A stretch of DNA of 34,172 nt from Crocinitomicaceae bacterium (GCA_029247685.1 JAQWKT010000059.1:1-34172); one strand, 5' to 3'. Shown: positions 1 to 7,394, numbered from the stretch's first letter. A program made the numbers and translations. Notes: generated by a model from the sequence alone, not told the origin.

Positions 1-1
1 T

Positions 2-304
2 CATTCTTTAGGAAGAAGTTATTTTCCAAATGTAGATTTAAATCAATTTAATGATCAAATAAAAAAAGAATTAGAACTCGATATTCTAAACGATTTTGAA
101 CATGGATACAAAGGAATAATAAAACTTCCTAAAAATTCTAAAATGGGGGTTTACATTGCTTACATCTATTATTATAAATTATTTAAGAAAATAAAAAAAA
201 CCTCTGCTAAAGAAATAATGAACAAACGAATTAGAATTTCAAACAAAAGAAAAACCACGCTTCTTTTTGTTTCCTATTTGAAATTAAAACTAAAGTATAT
301 ATAA
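2..304 (+). CDS. crtB: Phytoene synthase, C-terminal fragment (5' end outside window)
   Basis: The frame is open from the window edge and ends in TAA at 302-304, giving the last 100 residues. Phytoene synthase condenses two geranylgeranyl-PP into phytoene, the first committed carotenoid step. The fragment reads LGRSYFP near its start, then HGYKGIIKLP, GVYIAYIYYYKLF and a basic RIRISNKRK stretch before the end. This order matches the C-terminal third of bacterial CrtB (squalene/phytoene synthase fold). The catalytic Asp-rich motifs lie outside the window, so activity cannot be judged. The idi gene begins 4 bases after the stop, so the two are probably co-transcribed in a carotenoid operon whose other genes would lie upstream. 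A squalene-synthase-like relative is possible, but the tail looks like CrtB. Confidence 0.82.
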   Translation, partial: HSLGRSYFPNVDLNQFNDQIKKELELDILNDFEHGYKGIIKLPKNSKMGVYIAYIYYYKLFKKIKKTSAKEIMNKRIRISNKRKTTLLFVSYLKLKLKYI

Positions 305-308
305 GTTT

Positions 309-827
309 ATGACTGAAGTAATTCTTGTTGATGAAAAAGACGAACCTATCGGGCAAATGGAAAAAATAGAAGCCCATCAAAAAGGAAAATTACATCGCGC
401 ATTTTCCATTTTTTTACTCAATGATAAAATGCAGATTCTCCTTCAAAAAAGAAAATTGGATAAATATCACTCTGGAGGGCTTTGGTCAAACGCTTGTTGT
501 AGTCATCCCCTACCTAAAGAACCAACTATTGATGCTGCTCACCGAAGACTAATAGAAGAGTTAAACATGGATTGTAAACTAGATTTTGTGTTTTCATTTA
601 TCTATAAAATTAGACTCGAAAATGTAATCGAAAATGAATATGACCATGTCTATGTTGGAAAAACAAATGAAACTCCTAATTTTAACCCTAACGAAATAAG
701 TGAAATAAAATGGGTTGAACTTGATTTTTTACTTAAAGACGTAAAATTAAATCCAAAAAAATACTCCTATTGGTTTCATCATATTTTGACTCAAAATTTT
801 AAAAAAATAGAAAGACATTTTAAATGA
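309..827 (+). CDS. idi: Isopentenyl-diphosphate delta-isomerase, type 1 (Nudix fold)
   Basis: This cytosolic, metal-dependent enzyme interconverts isopentenyl-PP and dimethylallyl-PP, feeding the prenyl chain elongation that supplies phytoene synthase. At 172 residues it is about the usual bacterial length. Visible features are HQKGKLHRAFSIF (His23 and His29 as probable metal ligands), the active-site Cys in NACCSHP (Cys64, His66), the Nudix-like helix AAHRRLIEEL (residues 76-85) and EYDHVYVG, whose Glu is the expected second catalytic acid. The start is 4 bases after the crtB stop. The stop overlaps the start of the next gene in an ATGA junction, so translation of the two is probably coupled. 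Its neighbour supports a role in carotenoid supply. The dxs gene at 31040 shows that the cell makes its C5 units by the MEP pathway. Confidence 0.93.
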   Translation: MTEVILVDEKDEPIGQMEKIEAHQKGKLHRAFSIFLLNDKMQILLQKRKLDKYHSGGLWSNACCSHPLPKEPTIDAAHRRLIEELNMDCKLDFVFSFIYKIRLENVIENEYDHVYVGKTNETPNFNPNEISEIKWVELDFLLKDVKLNPKKYSYWFHHILTQNFKKIERHFK

Positions 828-1228
828 AAGTATGTAGAATAGCCTATTTCAATGCTGCGCATCGACTTTTTAACCCCGAATGGGATGATGCAACTAATAA
901 TGAAATTTTCGGGAAATGCAACAATCCTAACTATCATGGACATAATTATAAAATAGAAGTTTGGATTGAGGGAAAGGTGAATGAAAAAACTGGCTATGTT
1001 GTCGATTTAAAAGAAGTGAAAAACATCCTTAAAGAAAAAATCACCGATAAGTTTGATCATAAAAACTTAAATCTGGATTGCATTGAGTTTGAAGGACTGA
1101 TTCCAACAGCAGAAAACATTGCTATCGTTTGTTGGAATATTTTAAATAAATCTTTTGATAAATCTTACGGATTAACTGTAAGATTATGGGAAACTGAAAA
1201 AAACATGGTCGAATATAATGGAGACTAA
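824..1228 (+). CDS. 6-pyruvoyl-tetrahydropterin synthase / 6-carboxytetrahydropterin synthase family
   Basis: The 134-residue protein has the full PTPS/QueD signature. Zinc ligands are His13 (FNAAHRL), His38 and His40 (HGHNY); the catalytic Cys is Cys32 (GKCNNPNYHGH), with DHKNL (Asp78-His79), PTAENI and the pterin-anchoring Glu123 (WETEKN). The family converts dihydroneopterin triphosphate to 6-pyruvoyl-tetrahydropterin (biopterin route) or 6-carboxytetrahydropterin (queuosine/folate routes). The Cys sits five residues before HGH, as in animal PTPS, rather than three as in E. coli QueD. This leaves the product open. The start overlaps the idi stop by 4 bases. The stop overlaps that of the convergent phosphodiesterase gene. 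I saw no queuosine or biopterin gene nearby, so context does not settle the pathway. Confidence 0.85.
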   Translation: MKVCRIAYFNAAHRLFNPEWDDATNNEIFGKCNNPNYHGHNYKIEVWIEGKVNEKTGYVVDLKEVKNILKEKITDKFDHKNLNLDCIEFEGLIPTAENIAIVCWNILNKSFDKSYGLTVRLWETEKNMVEYNGD

Positions 1229-2088
1229 ATCTTTTCAATCAAATTTGGATAGTCTGTTATAATTCCATCCACTCCTTTTTTTATCAAATCAATCATTACA
1301 TCTTTAGAATTAACGGTCCATGGGATTACCAACAATCCTTTTTTATGTAATTTTTTAACATGGCATTTTTTTAAATATTTATAATTCGGACTATATGCAT
1401 ATGGAGTAAAAGATAGGCTTTTCAGTTTTTTTTTGAGTCCAAAAGCATTTTCAGTTAAAAAAACTAACTTAATCTTATTTTCTTTTTCATGAAGCGCTTC
1501 AAGAACTCTAGAATCAAAAGATTGAAGTGTAACCGAATTTTCCAAGCCAAGGTCTTTTATTTCCTTAATTACAATAGAAGCAAACAAATTCGGATTTGGA
1601 ACATAGATGTCTTGCCAGTTTTTTTTAGATTTTAATTCAATATTAAAACGCACATCATCTCTATCATTAGTTCTACAATAATTTCTAACTTCTTCAACAA
1701 CTTCAGCTAAAGTAGGTTTATGGGTGATCATTTTTTTTTGAGATAAAAATCGCTTATGTGGTTTACTTCCACAATCAACCGATTGAATCTGATCTAAATT
1801 AAGTCTGTAGATATTGTTTTCATAGGGGCATTCTTCACAAATCTCGTCTGAAAACCAAGGTTCATGTGAAACTACAAGCTGATGATCTTTTGAAACAACA
1901 ACATCTAATTCTAATGTAGTAACTGGATATTTTAAAGCATTAACAAAAGCCAAAACACTATTTTCTGGAAACAGCCCCCGAGCTCCTCTATGTCCCTGCC
2001 AATCAAAAAGATTTTTTTGAGAAAAAAAAGAAAACGAAGAGGTACTAAAAAGCACAACAAGAACAAAGTAAAAAGAAGTAAATTTCAT
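1225..2088 (-). CDS. Exported glycerophosphodiester phosphodiesterase (GDPD)
   Basis: The 287-residue protein starts with a hydrophobic signal sequence (about residues 1-22), so it probably acts in the periplasm or at the outer membrane. The GDPD TIM-barrel signature follows: QGHRGARG with His33, PEN with Glu42, LELDV with Glu60 and Asp62 as metal ligands, and the second catalytic His75 in VVSHEPW. The C-terminus has PWTVN and GVDGIITDYP, which are also typical. The family hydrolyses glycerophosphodiesters to glycerol-3-phosphate and an alcohol, salvaging phospholipid head groups. Its TAG stop overlaps the TAA of the convergent PTPS gene within the shared tetranucleotide CTAA (1225-1228). I saw no exact TAnnTTTG box in its upstream region, so its promoter is unassigned. 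Substrate choice cannot be read from sequence. Confidence 0.92.
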   Translation of the reverse strand: MKFTSFYFVLVVLFSTSSFSFFSQKNLFDWQGHRGARGLFPENSVLAFVNALKYPVTTLELDVVVSKDHQLVVSHEPWFSDEICEECPYENNIYRLNLDQIQSVDCGSKPHKRFLSQKKMITHKPTLAEVVEEVRNYCRTNDRDDVRFNIELKSKKNWQDIYVPNPNLFASIVIKEIKDLGLENSVTLQSFDSRVLEALHEKENKIKLVFLTENAFGLKKKLKSLSFTPYAYSPNYKYLKKCHVKKLHKKGLLVIPWTVNSKDVMIDLIKKGVDGIITDYPNLIEKI

Positions 2089-2096
2089 TGTTTTTT

Positions 2097-2115
2097 ATTT
2101 TATTACTAATAAAAT
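2097..2115. repeat. AT-only inverted repeat in the leader of the GDPD gene
   Basis: ATTTTATT (2097-2104) and AATAAAAT (2108-2115) are exact reverse complements around a 3-base loop. On the minus strand the hairpin ends 9 bases upstream of the GDPD start codon, so it could affect translation initiation or mark a protein site. All pairs are A-T, and in DNA this AT-rich it may be chance. Confidence 0.3.
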
Positions 2116-2171
2116 CAGGAATACATAATATTTTATAGAAAAATAAGAATCTAAAATGCCCCGTATTTTTC

Positions 2172-2179
2172 TAATTTTG
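2172..2179 (+). promoter_or_regulatory. -7 promoter box TAatTTTG of the ABC-F gene
   Basis: This is an exact match to the Bacteroidota housekeeping -7 consensus TAnnTTTG. Its last base lies 4 bases before the ATG at 2184, which would put the transcription start at or next to the start codon and give a leaderless mRNA. No clear -33 TTG element is visible. Confidence 0.6.
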
Positions 2180-2183
2180 CAGC

Positions 2184-4076
2184 ATGATAACTTTAAACCA
2201 GCTTGGCATTCATCTACCACAAGGCTATTTATTTAAATCTATTAATTTACAAATTAATAAATCAGATAGAATTGGATTAGTAGGGAAAAATGGTGCTGGA
2301 AAATCCACCCTTCTTCGAATTATATCGGGTTCTCAATCTCCAAGTGAAGGAAAAATACATCTTGCAAAAGATACCTCTATTGGTTTTCTAACACAAGACA
2401 TTCACATCCAATCTTCCAATAGTGTTTTTGAATATTTGAATAATTCTAATAAGGCATTAAAAAAAATAACAGATCGACTAAATGAAATAAACAAAGAGCT
2501 AGTTACAAGAGTGGACTACGAATCAGAATCATATCTATCTCTGCTGGATGAATTAAGTGATTTAAACGAATCTTTTTCCTTATTAGATGGATACACATGG
2601 GAAGAGCGAATCTCGGTAACGCTTAAAGGACTTGGATTTAAAGAAGAGGAATTAAATAAACCATTAAATGAGTTTTCTGGAGGATGGAAAATGAGAGCAG
2701 AATTAGCAAAAATATTGGTTAATCAACCGGATATATTGCTTTTAGATGAACCAACAAATCATTTAGATATTATATCCATAAGCTGGTTAGAAAGTTACCT
2801 TCAAAAGTTCGATGGAATTGTTATTCTTATCTCTCATGATCGATTATTTCTTGATAATATTACTCAAAGAACACTAGAAATAAGTATGGGTAAAATTTTG
2901 GACTATCCCTTTCCATATACGAAATACAAAAAAACACGCGAAGAGGAAATAGAAAGAACACAAAGCGCCAAAAAACAACAGGATAAAGAAATAAAACAAA
3001 CCGAAATTTTAATTAATAAATTCAGAGCAAAAAAAAACAAAGCTGCATTTGCCCAATCTTTGATTAAAAAATTAGAAAAAACAGACCGCATAGAAATAGA
3101 GAAAGATCAAAATGCAAAAATGAAATTAACATTCCCTCTTAGTGTTCAACCTGGAAAATGGGTTCTTGAACTTAATGATATGGGGAAAAAATACGGGGAT
3201 AATTTAATTTTCAAAGACATTAATATTACGGTTGGTAGAGGAGAGAAAATTGCTCTCCTTGGACCAAATGGGGTTGGAAAAACAACGCTTCTTAACCGAA
3301 TAATGAAAAAAGTTGATGGACAAGGAAATGTGAACTACGGTCACAATGTAAATATCTCCTATTTTGCACAAAACAAAGCTGAAGAGTTAAATCCAGAACT
3401 AAGTGTCTATGAAACTGTTGATTCTATAGCTATAGGAGAAATACGAAAGGAACTTAGAACTGTTTTAGGTGCCTTTTTATTTGAAGGAGAAGATGTTTTT
3501 AAAAAAGTAAAAGTTCTTTCTGGTGGAGAAAGGACAAGACTTGCTTTGTGTCAATTACTTTTAAGCCCATCAAATTTTTTAATCCTCGATGAACCTACCA
3601 ATCATCTAGATATTGCTAGCAAAGAAATTTTAAAAAAAGCGCTAAAGAGCTATAAAGGAACATTTGTAGTTGTTTCTCATGATAGAGAATTTCTTTATAA
3701 TTTAACCAACAGAATATGGGAGATTGATAACAAAACACTTAAAATACATCATTTTTCAGTCAAGGAATTTCTGGAAATGAAAAACACAAATCCAGAAAAA
3801 GAAAAAAAGAAAAAACCACTTGCTATTCCATCGAAAAAAAAGAAAAACTCTTCTAATAAAAACAAATCAAACATTGAAAAAGAAATAAAAAAAGTAGAGT
3901 TAAAGATTAATCAACTAGAACAAAAACAAAAAGATCTACAACTAGAAATAAACAATTTAGATTATAGTGATAAAAAAAACGCCTCAGAAACTCTTAATAA
4001 GTATGATGCATTAAAAAGTCAAATTGACGAATATCTAAAAAAATGGGAAACGCTTCTTGAAGAAGAAGGAGTCTAA
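2184..4076 (+). CDS. ABC-F family ATPase (Uup/EttA-like, ribosome-associated)
   Basis: The 630-residue protein has two ABC ATPase domains and no membrane segments, which defines ABC-F. Domain 1 has Walker A GKNGAGKST (about residues 34-42), the signature FSGGWKMR and Walker B DEPTNHLD. A charged Lys/Glu-rich linker (about 240-320) follows, then domain 2 with GPNGVGKTT, LSGGERTR and a second DEPTNHLD. Residues of about 530 to the end form a Lys-rich spacer and a coiled coil, as in Uup-like members. ABC-F proteins bind the ribosomal E site and help with stalled translation or, in some subfamilies, antibiotic protection. Nothing here points to a resistance subtype. The promoter box sits 4 bases before the ATG. 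The stop shares CTAA (4073-4076) with the convergent small lipoprotein gene. Confidence 0.93.
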   Translation: MITLNQLGIHLPQGYLFKSINLQINKSDRIGLVGKNGAGKSTLLRIISGSQSPSEGKIHLAKDTSIGFLTQDIHIQSSNSVFEYLNNSNKALKKITDRLNEINKELVTRVDYESESYLSLLDELSDLNESFSLLDGYTWEERISVTLKGLGFKEEELNKPLNEFSGGWKMRAELAKILVNQPDILLLDEPTNHLDIISISWLESYLQKFDGIVILISHDRLFLDNITQRTLEISMGKILDYPFPYTKYKKTREEEIERTQSAKKQQDKEIKQTEILINKFRAKKNKAAFAQSLIKKLEKTDRIEIEKDQNAKMKLTFPLSVQPGKWVLELNDMGKKYGDNLIFKDINITVGRGEKIALLGPNGVGKTTLLNRIMKKVDGQGNVNYGHNVNISYFAQNKAEELNPELSVYETVDSIAIGEIRKELRTVLGAFLFEGEDVFKKVKVLSGGERTRLALCQLLLSPSNFLILDEPTNHLDIASKEILKKALKSYKGTFVVVSHDREFLYNLTNRIWEIDNKTLKIHHFSVKEFLEMKNTNPEKEKKKKPLAIPSKKKKNSSNKNKSNIEKEIKKVELKINQLEQKQKDLQLEINNLDYSDKKNASETLNKYDALKSQIDEYLKKWETLLEEEGV

Positions 4077-4342
4077 TTCCGGTGTTTTTTTCTTAATCGT
4101 TTTTTGTTTCTTTTTATACTTTTTTTAACCTGTTTGGATTGAAGTTTCCAATACGCTCTATATGCCCTTTTCTTTTGCCTATTAAATTTTCTTTTTTCTT
4201 TTCGTTCTATTCTTAATATTTTATTTTTTGTTCGGCGAATGTTTCTTTGTTCATTTGACAATTTAGAGGACTTGCATGAACAAAAGCACATACATAAAAA
4301 TGAAATAAGTAGAATGTGAACACGAAAGAATTTAGGTATCAT
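4073..4342 (-). CDS. Very basic small lipoprotein, function unknown
   Basis: The 89-residue protein has a short N-region, a hydrophobic stretch and a lipobox-like FCSC-K near residues 20-24, so it is probably exported and lipidated. The mature part is almost only Lys, Arg, Asn and Gln, with many aromatic residues in its middle (RAYRAYWK). No acidic or globular domain is apparent, and I recognise no family. Such a charge could bind nucleic acid, LPS or other polyanions, but that is inference. The gene looks real for two reasons: a plausible signal peptide, and a TAG stop that overlaps the ABC-F TAA in a CTAA junction exactly as at 1225-1228. Its start codon lies only 18 bases from that of the divergent lipoprotein gene at 4361. 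No TAnnTTTG box is visible on its strand. Confidence 0.68.
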   Translation of the reverse strand: MIPKFFRVHILLISFLCMCFCSCKSSKLSNEQRNIRRTKNKILRIERKEKRKFNRQKKRAYRAYWKLQSKQVKKSIKRNKKRLRKKHRN

Positions 4343-4347
4343 TTTTG

Positions 4348-4355
4348 TATCTTTG
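4348..4355 (+). promoter_or_regulatory. -7 promoter box TAtcTTTG of the Rieske-like lipoprotein gene
   Basis: An exact TAnnTTTG match ends 5 bases before the ATG at 4361, again predicting a leaderless or nearly leaderless transcript. It also supports the ATG at 4361 over the in-frame ATG at 4316, which lies upstream of the box. Confidence 0.6.
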
Positions 4356-4360
4356 CACTT

Positions 4361-4786
4361 ATGAAGATAATTGTTTTTTTACTTTGTTCATTTCTTTTAT
4401 TAAGTGGTTCATGTATTAAAACCCCAAATCATCCTGTCCCTTACATTCCATTTGACATAACTATCGATCTTAATTTGCCAAGCTACAGCCCTCTAAATGG
4501 GGTTGGTTCATGGGCTTATGTTAATGGCGGATCAAAAGGAATCATTGTATACCGAAGATCAATAGATGAGTTTATTGCTTTTGATAGACATTCTCCTGCG
4601 GATCCAGACGGGACTTGTGCATACCCTTTATTTCCAGACTCACAAAATTTCTTGTTATTAAAAGACAGTTGTTCTTCTGCTGTTTTTTCTTTGTATGATG
4701 GGTCTCCCATTAGTGGAAGCAGTTTTGGGTTAAGACAGTATGCGACATCATACAACGGAAGCAACCAAGTTCGAATTTACAATTAG
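4361..4786 (+). CDS. Rieske-like lipoprotein with incomplete cluster ligands
   Basis: I place the start at 4361, not at the in-frame ATG at 4316. From 4361 the 141-residue product begins with a clean lipoprotein signal, LLLSGSC with lipidated Cys18, and the promoter box lies just upstream. The mature part resembles Bacteroidota Rieske-like lipoproteins: GGSKGIIVYR, then EFIAFDRHSP, a lone Cys86, a lone Cys104 in KDSCSSAVF, a YDGSPISG turn and the ending VRIYN. A true Rieske protein has two CxH-type boxes that bind a 2Fe-2S cluster. Here each box has one Cys and no paired His in the usual place, so cluster binding is doubtful. The family resemblance is from recall of flavobacterial proteins. 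The next gene, a ferredoxin, begins 2 bases after the stop, so they form an operon. Confidence 0.6.
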   Translation: MKIIVFLLCSFLLLSGSCIKTPNHPVPYIPFDITIDLNLPSYSPLNGVGSWAYVNGGSKGIIVYRRSIDEFIAFDRHSPADPDGTCAYPLFPDSQNFLLLKDSCSSAVFSLYDGSPISGSSFGLRQYATSYNGSNQVRIYN

Positions 4787-4788
4787 AA

Positions 4789-5106
4789 ATGTCTGATATT
4801 AAAGTAACCATCATAGATCGAGAAGGAAAAACCCATAAGTTAATTGGTCCTACTGACATGAACATGAACATCATGGAATTATGTAAAGCATATGATCTTC
4901 CTGTTATTGGAGAATGTGGCGGCATGGCTCTTTGTGCTACTTGTCAATGTTACCTTGAATCAGAAACAAACTTACCAGAACAAAGCGATGACGAACTAGA
5001 TATGCTAGATCAAGCTTTTTATGTAGAAGAGAATAGCAGACTTGGTTGTCAAATTCATCTTAATGATTCCATCAACGGAATTGTATTAAGATTAGCACCA
5101 GAATAA
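4789..5106 (+). CDS. 2Fe-2S ferredoxin, adrenodoxin type
   Basis: The 105-residue soluble protein has the adrenodoxin/Isc-ferredoxin cluster pattern Cys43-x5-Cys49-x2-Cys52-x34-Cys87, seen as ECGGMALCATC and later LGCQIHL. The N-terminal half has the beta-grasp pattern (KVTIIDREGK), and the acidic stretch SDDELDMLD is the usual partner-binding helix. It is a small electron carrier for Fe-S cluster assembly or redox enzymes in the cytosol. It is the second gene of a probable operon with the Rieske-like lipoprotein (2-base gap). Its stop abuts the stop of the convergent SDR gene with no intervening base. The electron donor and acceptor cannot be assigned. Confidence 0.92.
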   Translation: MSDIKVTIIDREGKTHKLIGPTDMNMNIMELCKAYDLPVIGECGGMALCATCQCYLESETNLPEQSDDELDMLDQAFYVEENSRLGCQIHLNDSINGIVLRLAPE

Positions 5107-5883
5107 TTATTGTTTTTGAAGTTTCTGAATAAGTTTTAATACAGATCGTCTTGGCATAAAAGAAAGTATCCCATTAATAAATACACTTAATGATTTTTCA
5201 GTAATTGCTACCAATCGACCTTTCAGCATTGCTCGATAACCGATTAAGGCAACATAACGTGCTGATTTGGCTCGTTTACTAAACAAACGATTATCTTTCA
5301 TGCCAGCAACATTTTGAAACTCCGTTACCACAGGCCCAGGACACAAGGCCGTAACCGTTATTCCATAAGGCTTCACCTCTTGATCAATTGCTTGAGAAAA
5401 AGAAACAACAAAAGCTTTACTAGCAAAATATACCGCCTGAAGAGGACCTGGCAAAAACCCTGCGACACTTGCTGTATTTAGAATTTTACCTTTTTTTCTT
5501 TTGATCATTCCCTGTAATATTCCATGCGTTATTTCCACACATGCTGTAATGTTCAAGCGAATCATCTCCTTTTCTTTTTCAAGATCTCTTATATGAAATT
5601 CTCCATAACCTCCAAAACCCGCATTGTTCATCAAGTAATCAATTTCAAGCCCTCTTTTTTCTACCTCATTTACAAGAGCTGTTCCAGCACCGTATATACT
5701 AAGGTCTAATGAGATTACAAGCACTTTAATTTTATAGGTTTTTTCTAGGTCAATTTTAAGATTTTCTAATTCATCCTCTCTTCTAGCAACAATAACTATG
5801 TCTCCCCCATTTATGGCATGGATTCTAGCAAGTTCTTTTCCTATTCCACTTGATGCACCGGTAATTAAAGCAATGTTTTTCAT
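5107..5883 (-). CDS. Short-chain dehydrogenase/reductase (SDR), substrate unknown
   Basis: This is a classical SDR of 258 residues. It has TGASSGIG (residues 8-15, NAD(P) binding), NNAG (86-89), Asn111, Ser139 in NTASVAG, and the Tyr152/Lys156 pair in YFASK, followed by CPGPVVTEF. ARRED at about 33-37 suggests a basic pocket and NADPH preference. The family member is a cytosolic oxidoreductase; closest in appearance are the DltE/YqjQ-type SDRs often linked to lipid or ketone substrates, but this is only a resemblance. The basic C-terminal tail (RRSVLKLIQKLQKQ) could touch a membrane. It is convergent with the ferredoxin gene (stops adjacent) and divergent from the endonuclease gene at 5955. 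Confidence 0.9.
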   Translation of the reverse strand: MKNIALITGASSGIGKELARIHAINGGDIVIVARREDELENLKIDLEKTYKIKVLVISLDLSIYGAGTALVNEVEKRGLEIDYLMNNAGFGGYGEFHIRDLEKEKEMIRLNITACVEITHGILQGMIKRKKGKILNTASVAGFLPGPLQAVYFASKAFVVSFSQAIDQEVKPYGITVTALCPGPVVTEFQNVAGMKDNRLFSKRAKSARYVALIGYRAMLKGRLVAITEKSLSVFINGILSFMPRRSVLKLIQKLQKQ

Positions 5884-5926
5884 ATTATTAAAACGATTTT
5901 ATAATGGTGATATTATAACAATATCC

Positions 5927-5934
5927 TAAATTTG
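5927..5934 (+). promoter_or_regulatory. -7 promoter box TAaaTTTG upstream of the exported nuclease-fold gene
   Basis: An exact TAnnTTTG match lies 20 bases before the ATG at 5955, giving a short predicted leader. No clear -33 element is seen. Confidence 0.5.
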
Positions 5935-5954
5935 ATTATTATTATTGTAAAATC

Positions 5955-6899
5955 ATGCGTAAATTTCTCTTTTTTATTTCTTTCATTCTTGTATTTAATT
6001 CGCATGCACAAAATGAATTAAAAATATGCTCATTTAACATACAGTTTTTAGGCCATTTTAAAAATAAAGAAAATAAAATAATGGCAAGGTTTCTTGAGCC
6101 ATATGACATTGTCGTTATTCAAGAAATGGTTGCTCCCCCTGTAAAAGGAAAATATCTAGATAAAAGCTTGTATAAAAAAGACCTAGAAAGTGCATTATTT
6201 GTTAATGAAATGTTGTCAAGGGGATTTAGTTTATGGCTTTCAACAGAGGATACTGGACCCACAAAAAACCATTCCGCTTCTCCAGCTAGCGAGTGGTGGA
6301 TTATTTTTTATAAAAACAATAAAATAAAGGCGGATTCATCCAGGTTTTATGGCTTTATCTCTTCTCCGTTAAGTGCAAACCCGTCCTATGAACGCGTTCC
6401 CTTTGCATTTCCGTTTCAATCAGTAAATGAAAAAACTACCTTTACCTTGATTCCAGTTCACTTAAAGCCTGGAAACAGAAAAGAAGACCAATTAAGAAGA
6501 CAAGAGGAGTTAAACAGTATTTTTAATTGGACAGCATCTCAAAAAGAAAAAAACAAAGACTTTATTGTTCTTGGGGATTTTAATATTTATAAAAAAGAAG
6601 AATTTCTTCATTTTGAAAAAGACAAAATATACAGTTTAAATAAAGCCTGTTTACCTACAAACACAAAGCTTTATGAAACCCTAAAAAAAGGAAAACCATA
6701 CGATCATGTTTTTTACAATAACTCAACAAAAGAAGACATTAAAGAAAACTCTTTTAAAGTAGTTGACATTAGAAGGGAACTTATGCAAATGAATCCTTCA
6801 AATGTCGTAATGCCATATGATCACAAAAGCTTTCGAACCAGGTATTCAGATCATTTGCCTATTTCTTTTGAGTTGCTTCTCAATAAAGATTCAGATTAA
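5955..6899 (+). CDS. Exported endonuclease/exonuclease/phosphatase (EEP, DNase I-like) family protein
   Basis: The 314-residue protein starts with a signal peptide ending near SHA-Q (residues 1-18). The EEP fold follows: ICSFNIQFLG (Asn28), VVIQEM with the metal-binding Glu57, LGDFNIY (Asp and Asn of the active site), YDHVFYN, and SDHLPISFEL with the catalytic Asp-His pair near the C-terminus. The family includes extracellular nucleases, sphingomyelinases and inositol phosphatases, and the substrate cannot be read from these motifs. Export fits phosphate or nucleotide scavenging. The stop is 1 base from that of the convergent pyrophosphohydrolase gene. Confidence 0.87.
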   Translation: MRKFLFFISFILVFNSHAQNELKICSFNIQFLGHFKNKENKIMARFLEPYDIVVIQEMVAPPVKGKYLDKSLYKKDLESALFVNEMLSRGFSLWLSTEDTGPTKNHSASPASEWWIIFYKNNKIKADSSRFYGFISSPLSANPSYERVPFAFPFQSVNEKTTFTLIPVHLKPGNRKEDQLRRQEELNSIFNWTASQKEKNKDFIVLGDFNIYKKEEFLHFEKDKIYSLNKACLPTNTKLYETLKKGKPYDHVFYNNSTKEDIKENSFKVVDIRRELMQMNPSNVVMPYDHKSFRTRYSDHLPISFELLLNKDSD

Positions 6900-6900
6900 A

Positions 6901-7293
6901 TTAATCAGTAAGAATTTTTTGAATGTCTGGTTTAAAATATAAGTCTGACTTTAAAACCTTTCCATCTTCTCGGTAAATTGGATTTCCATCGGTATCCAAT
7001 TTACTCATATTTGAACGTTGAATTTCTTCAAAAATCTCCACAATTTTATCTTGCATTCCATGCTTTAATATCGTTCCGCAAAGTATATACAATTGATCGC
7101 CAAGTGCATCAGCGACCTCTATCATATCTCCATCTTTTGCAGCATCCAGATATTCTTCATTTTCTTCACGCATCAAATTGTACCTAAGCATAATATCGTC
7201 ATTACTTAAATCGACTGTTGGTTTGTAGTTGTTTTTTATTGAAAAGGCCTTATGAAACTTTTCTACACATGTGATTATTTCTTTAAAATCCAT
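6901..7293 (-). CDS. MazG-like / PRA-PH-type nucleoside triphosphate pyrophosphohydrolase
   Basis: The 130-residue all-alpha protein has the MazG-superfamily metal site: EENEE (Glu44 and Glu47) in one helix, then DMIEVADALGD with Glu59 and Asp62 (ExxD) in the next, followed by an amphipathic helix and a short basic C-terminal region with DTDGNPIYREDGK. Members hydrolyse nucleotides to the monophosphate and PPi: house-cleaning of aberrant dNTPs, or the HisE step. The linked his genes expected for HisE are absent, so I favour a stand-alone nucleotide pyrophosphatase. A minus-strand promoter box lies at 7322-7329. The stop is 1 base from the convergent upstream-strand gene. Confidence 0.83.
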   Translation of the reverse strand: MDFKEIITCVEKFHKAFSIKNNYKPTVDLSNDDIMLRYNLMREENEEYLDAAKDGDMIEVADALGDQLYILCGTILKHGMQDKIVEIFEEIQRSNMSKLDTDGNPIYREDGKVLKSDLYFKPDIQKILTD

Positions 7294-7321
7294 AATTAAT
7301 ATTGGGGAATAAAATTTAAAA

Positions 7322-7329
7322 CAAAATTA
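7322..7329 (-). promoter_or_regulatory. -7 promoter box TAatTTTG (minus strand) for the MazG-like gene
   Basis: The reverse complement of 7322-7329 is TAATTTTG, an exact TAnnTTTG match, 28 bases upstream of the start at 7293. It is divergent from the plus-strand box at 7375-7382. Confidence 0.45.
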
Positions 7330-7374
7330 ATAAGACTTGAAAAACAATACCAACAAATCCTTAAATGAAATAAT

Positions 7375-7382
7375 TATTTTTG
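7375..7382 (+). promoter_or_regulatory. -7 promoter box TAttTTTG of the 7433-10573 operon
   Basis: An exact TAnnTTTG match lies 50 bases before the ATG at 7433. An inverted repeat (7395-7416) starts just downstream of the expected transcription start. Confidence 0.5.
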
Positions 7383-7394
7383 TGTTAGCGTATT

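Noticed and set aside
4316-4360. Upstream in-frame ATG for the Rieske-like lipoprotein gene
   Set aside because: It would put 15 residues ahead of the lipoprotein signal sequence and lies upstream of the promoter box at 4348-4355, within the divergent gene's coding region.
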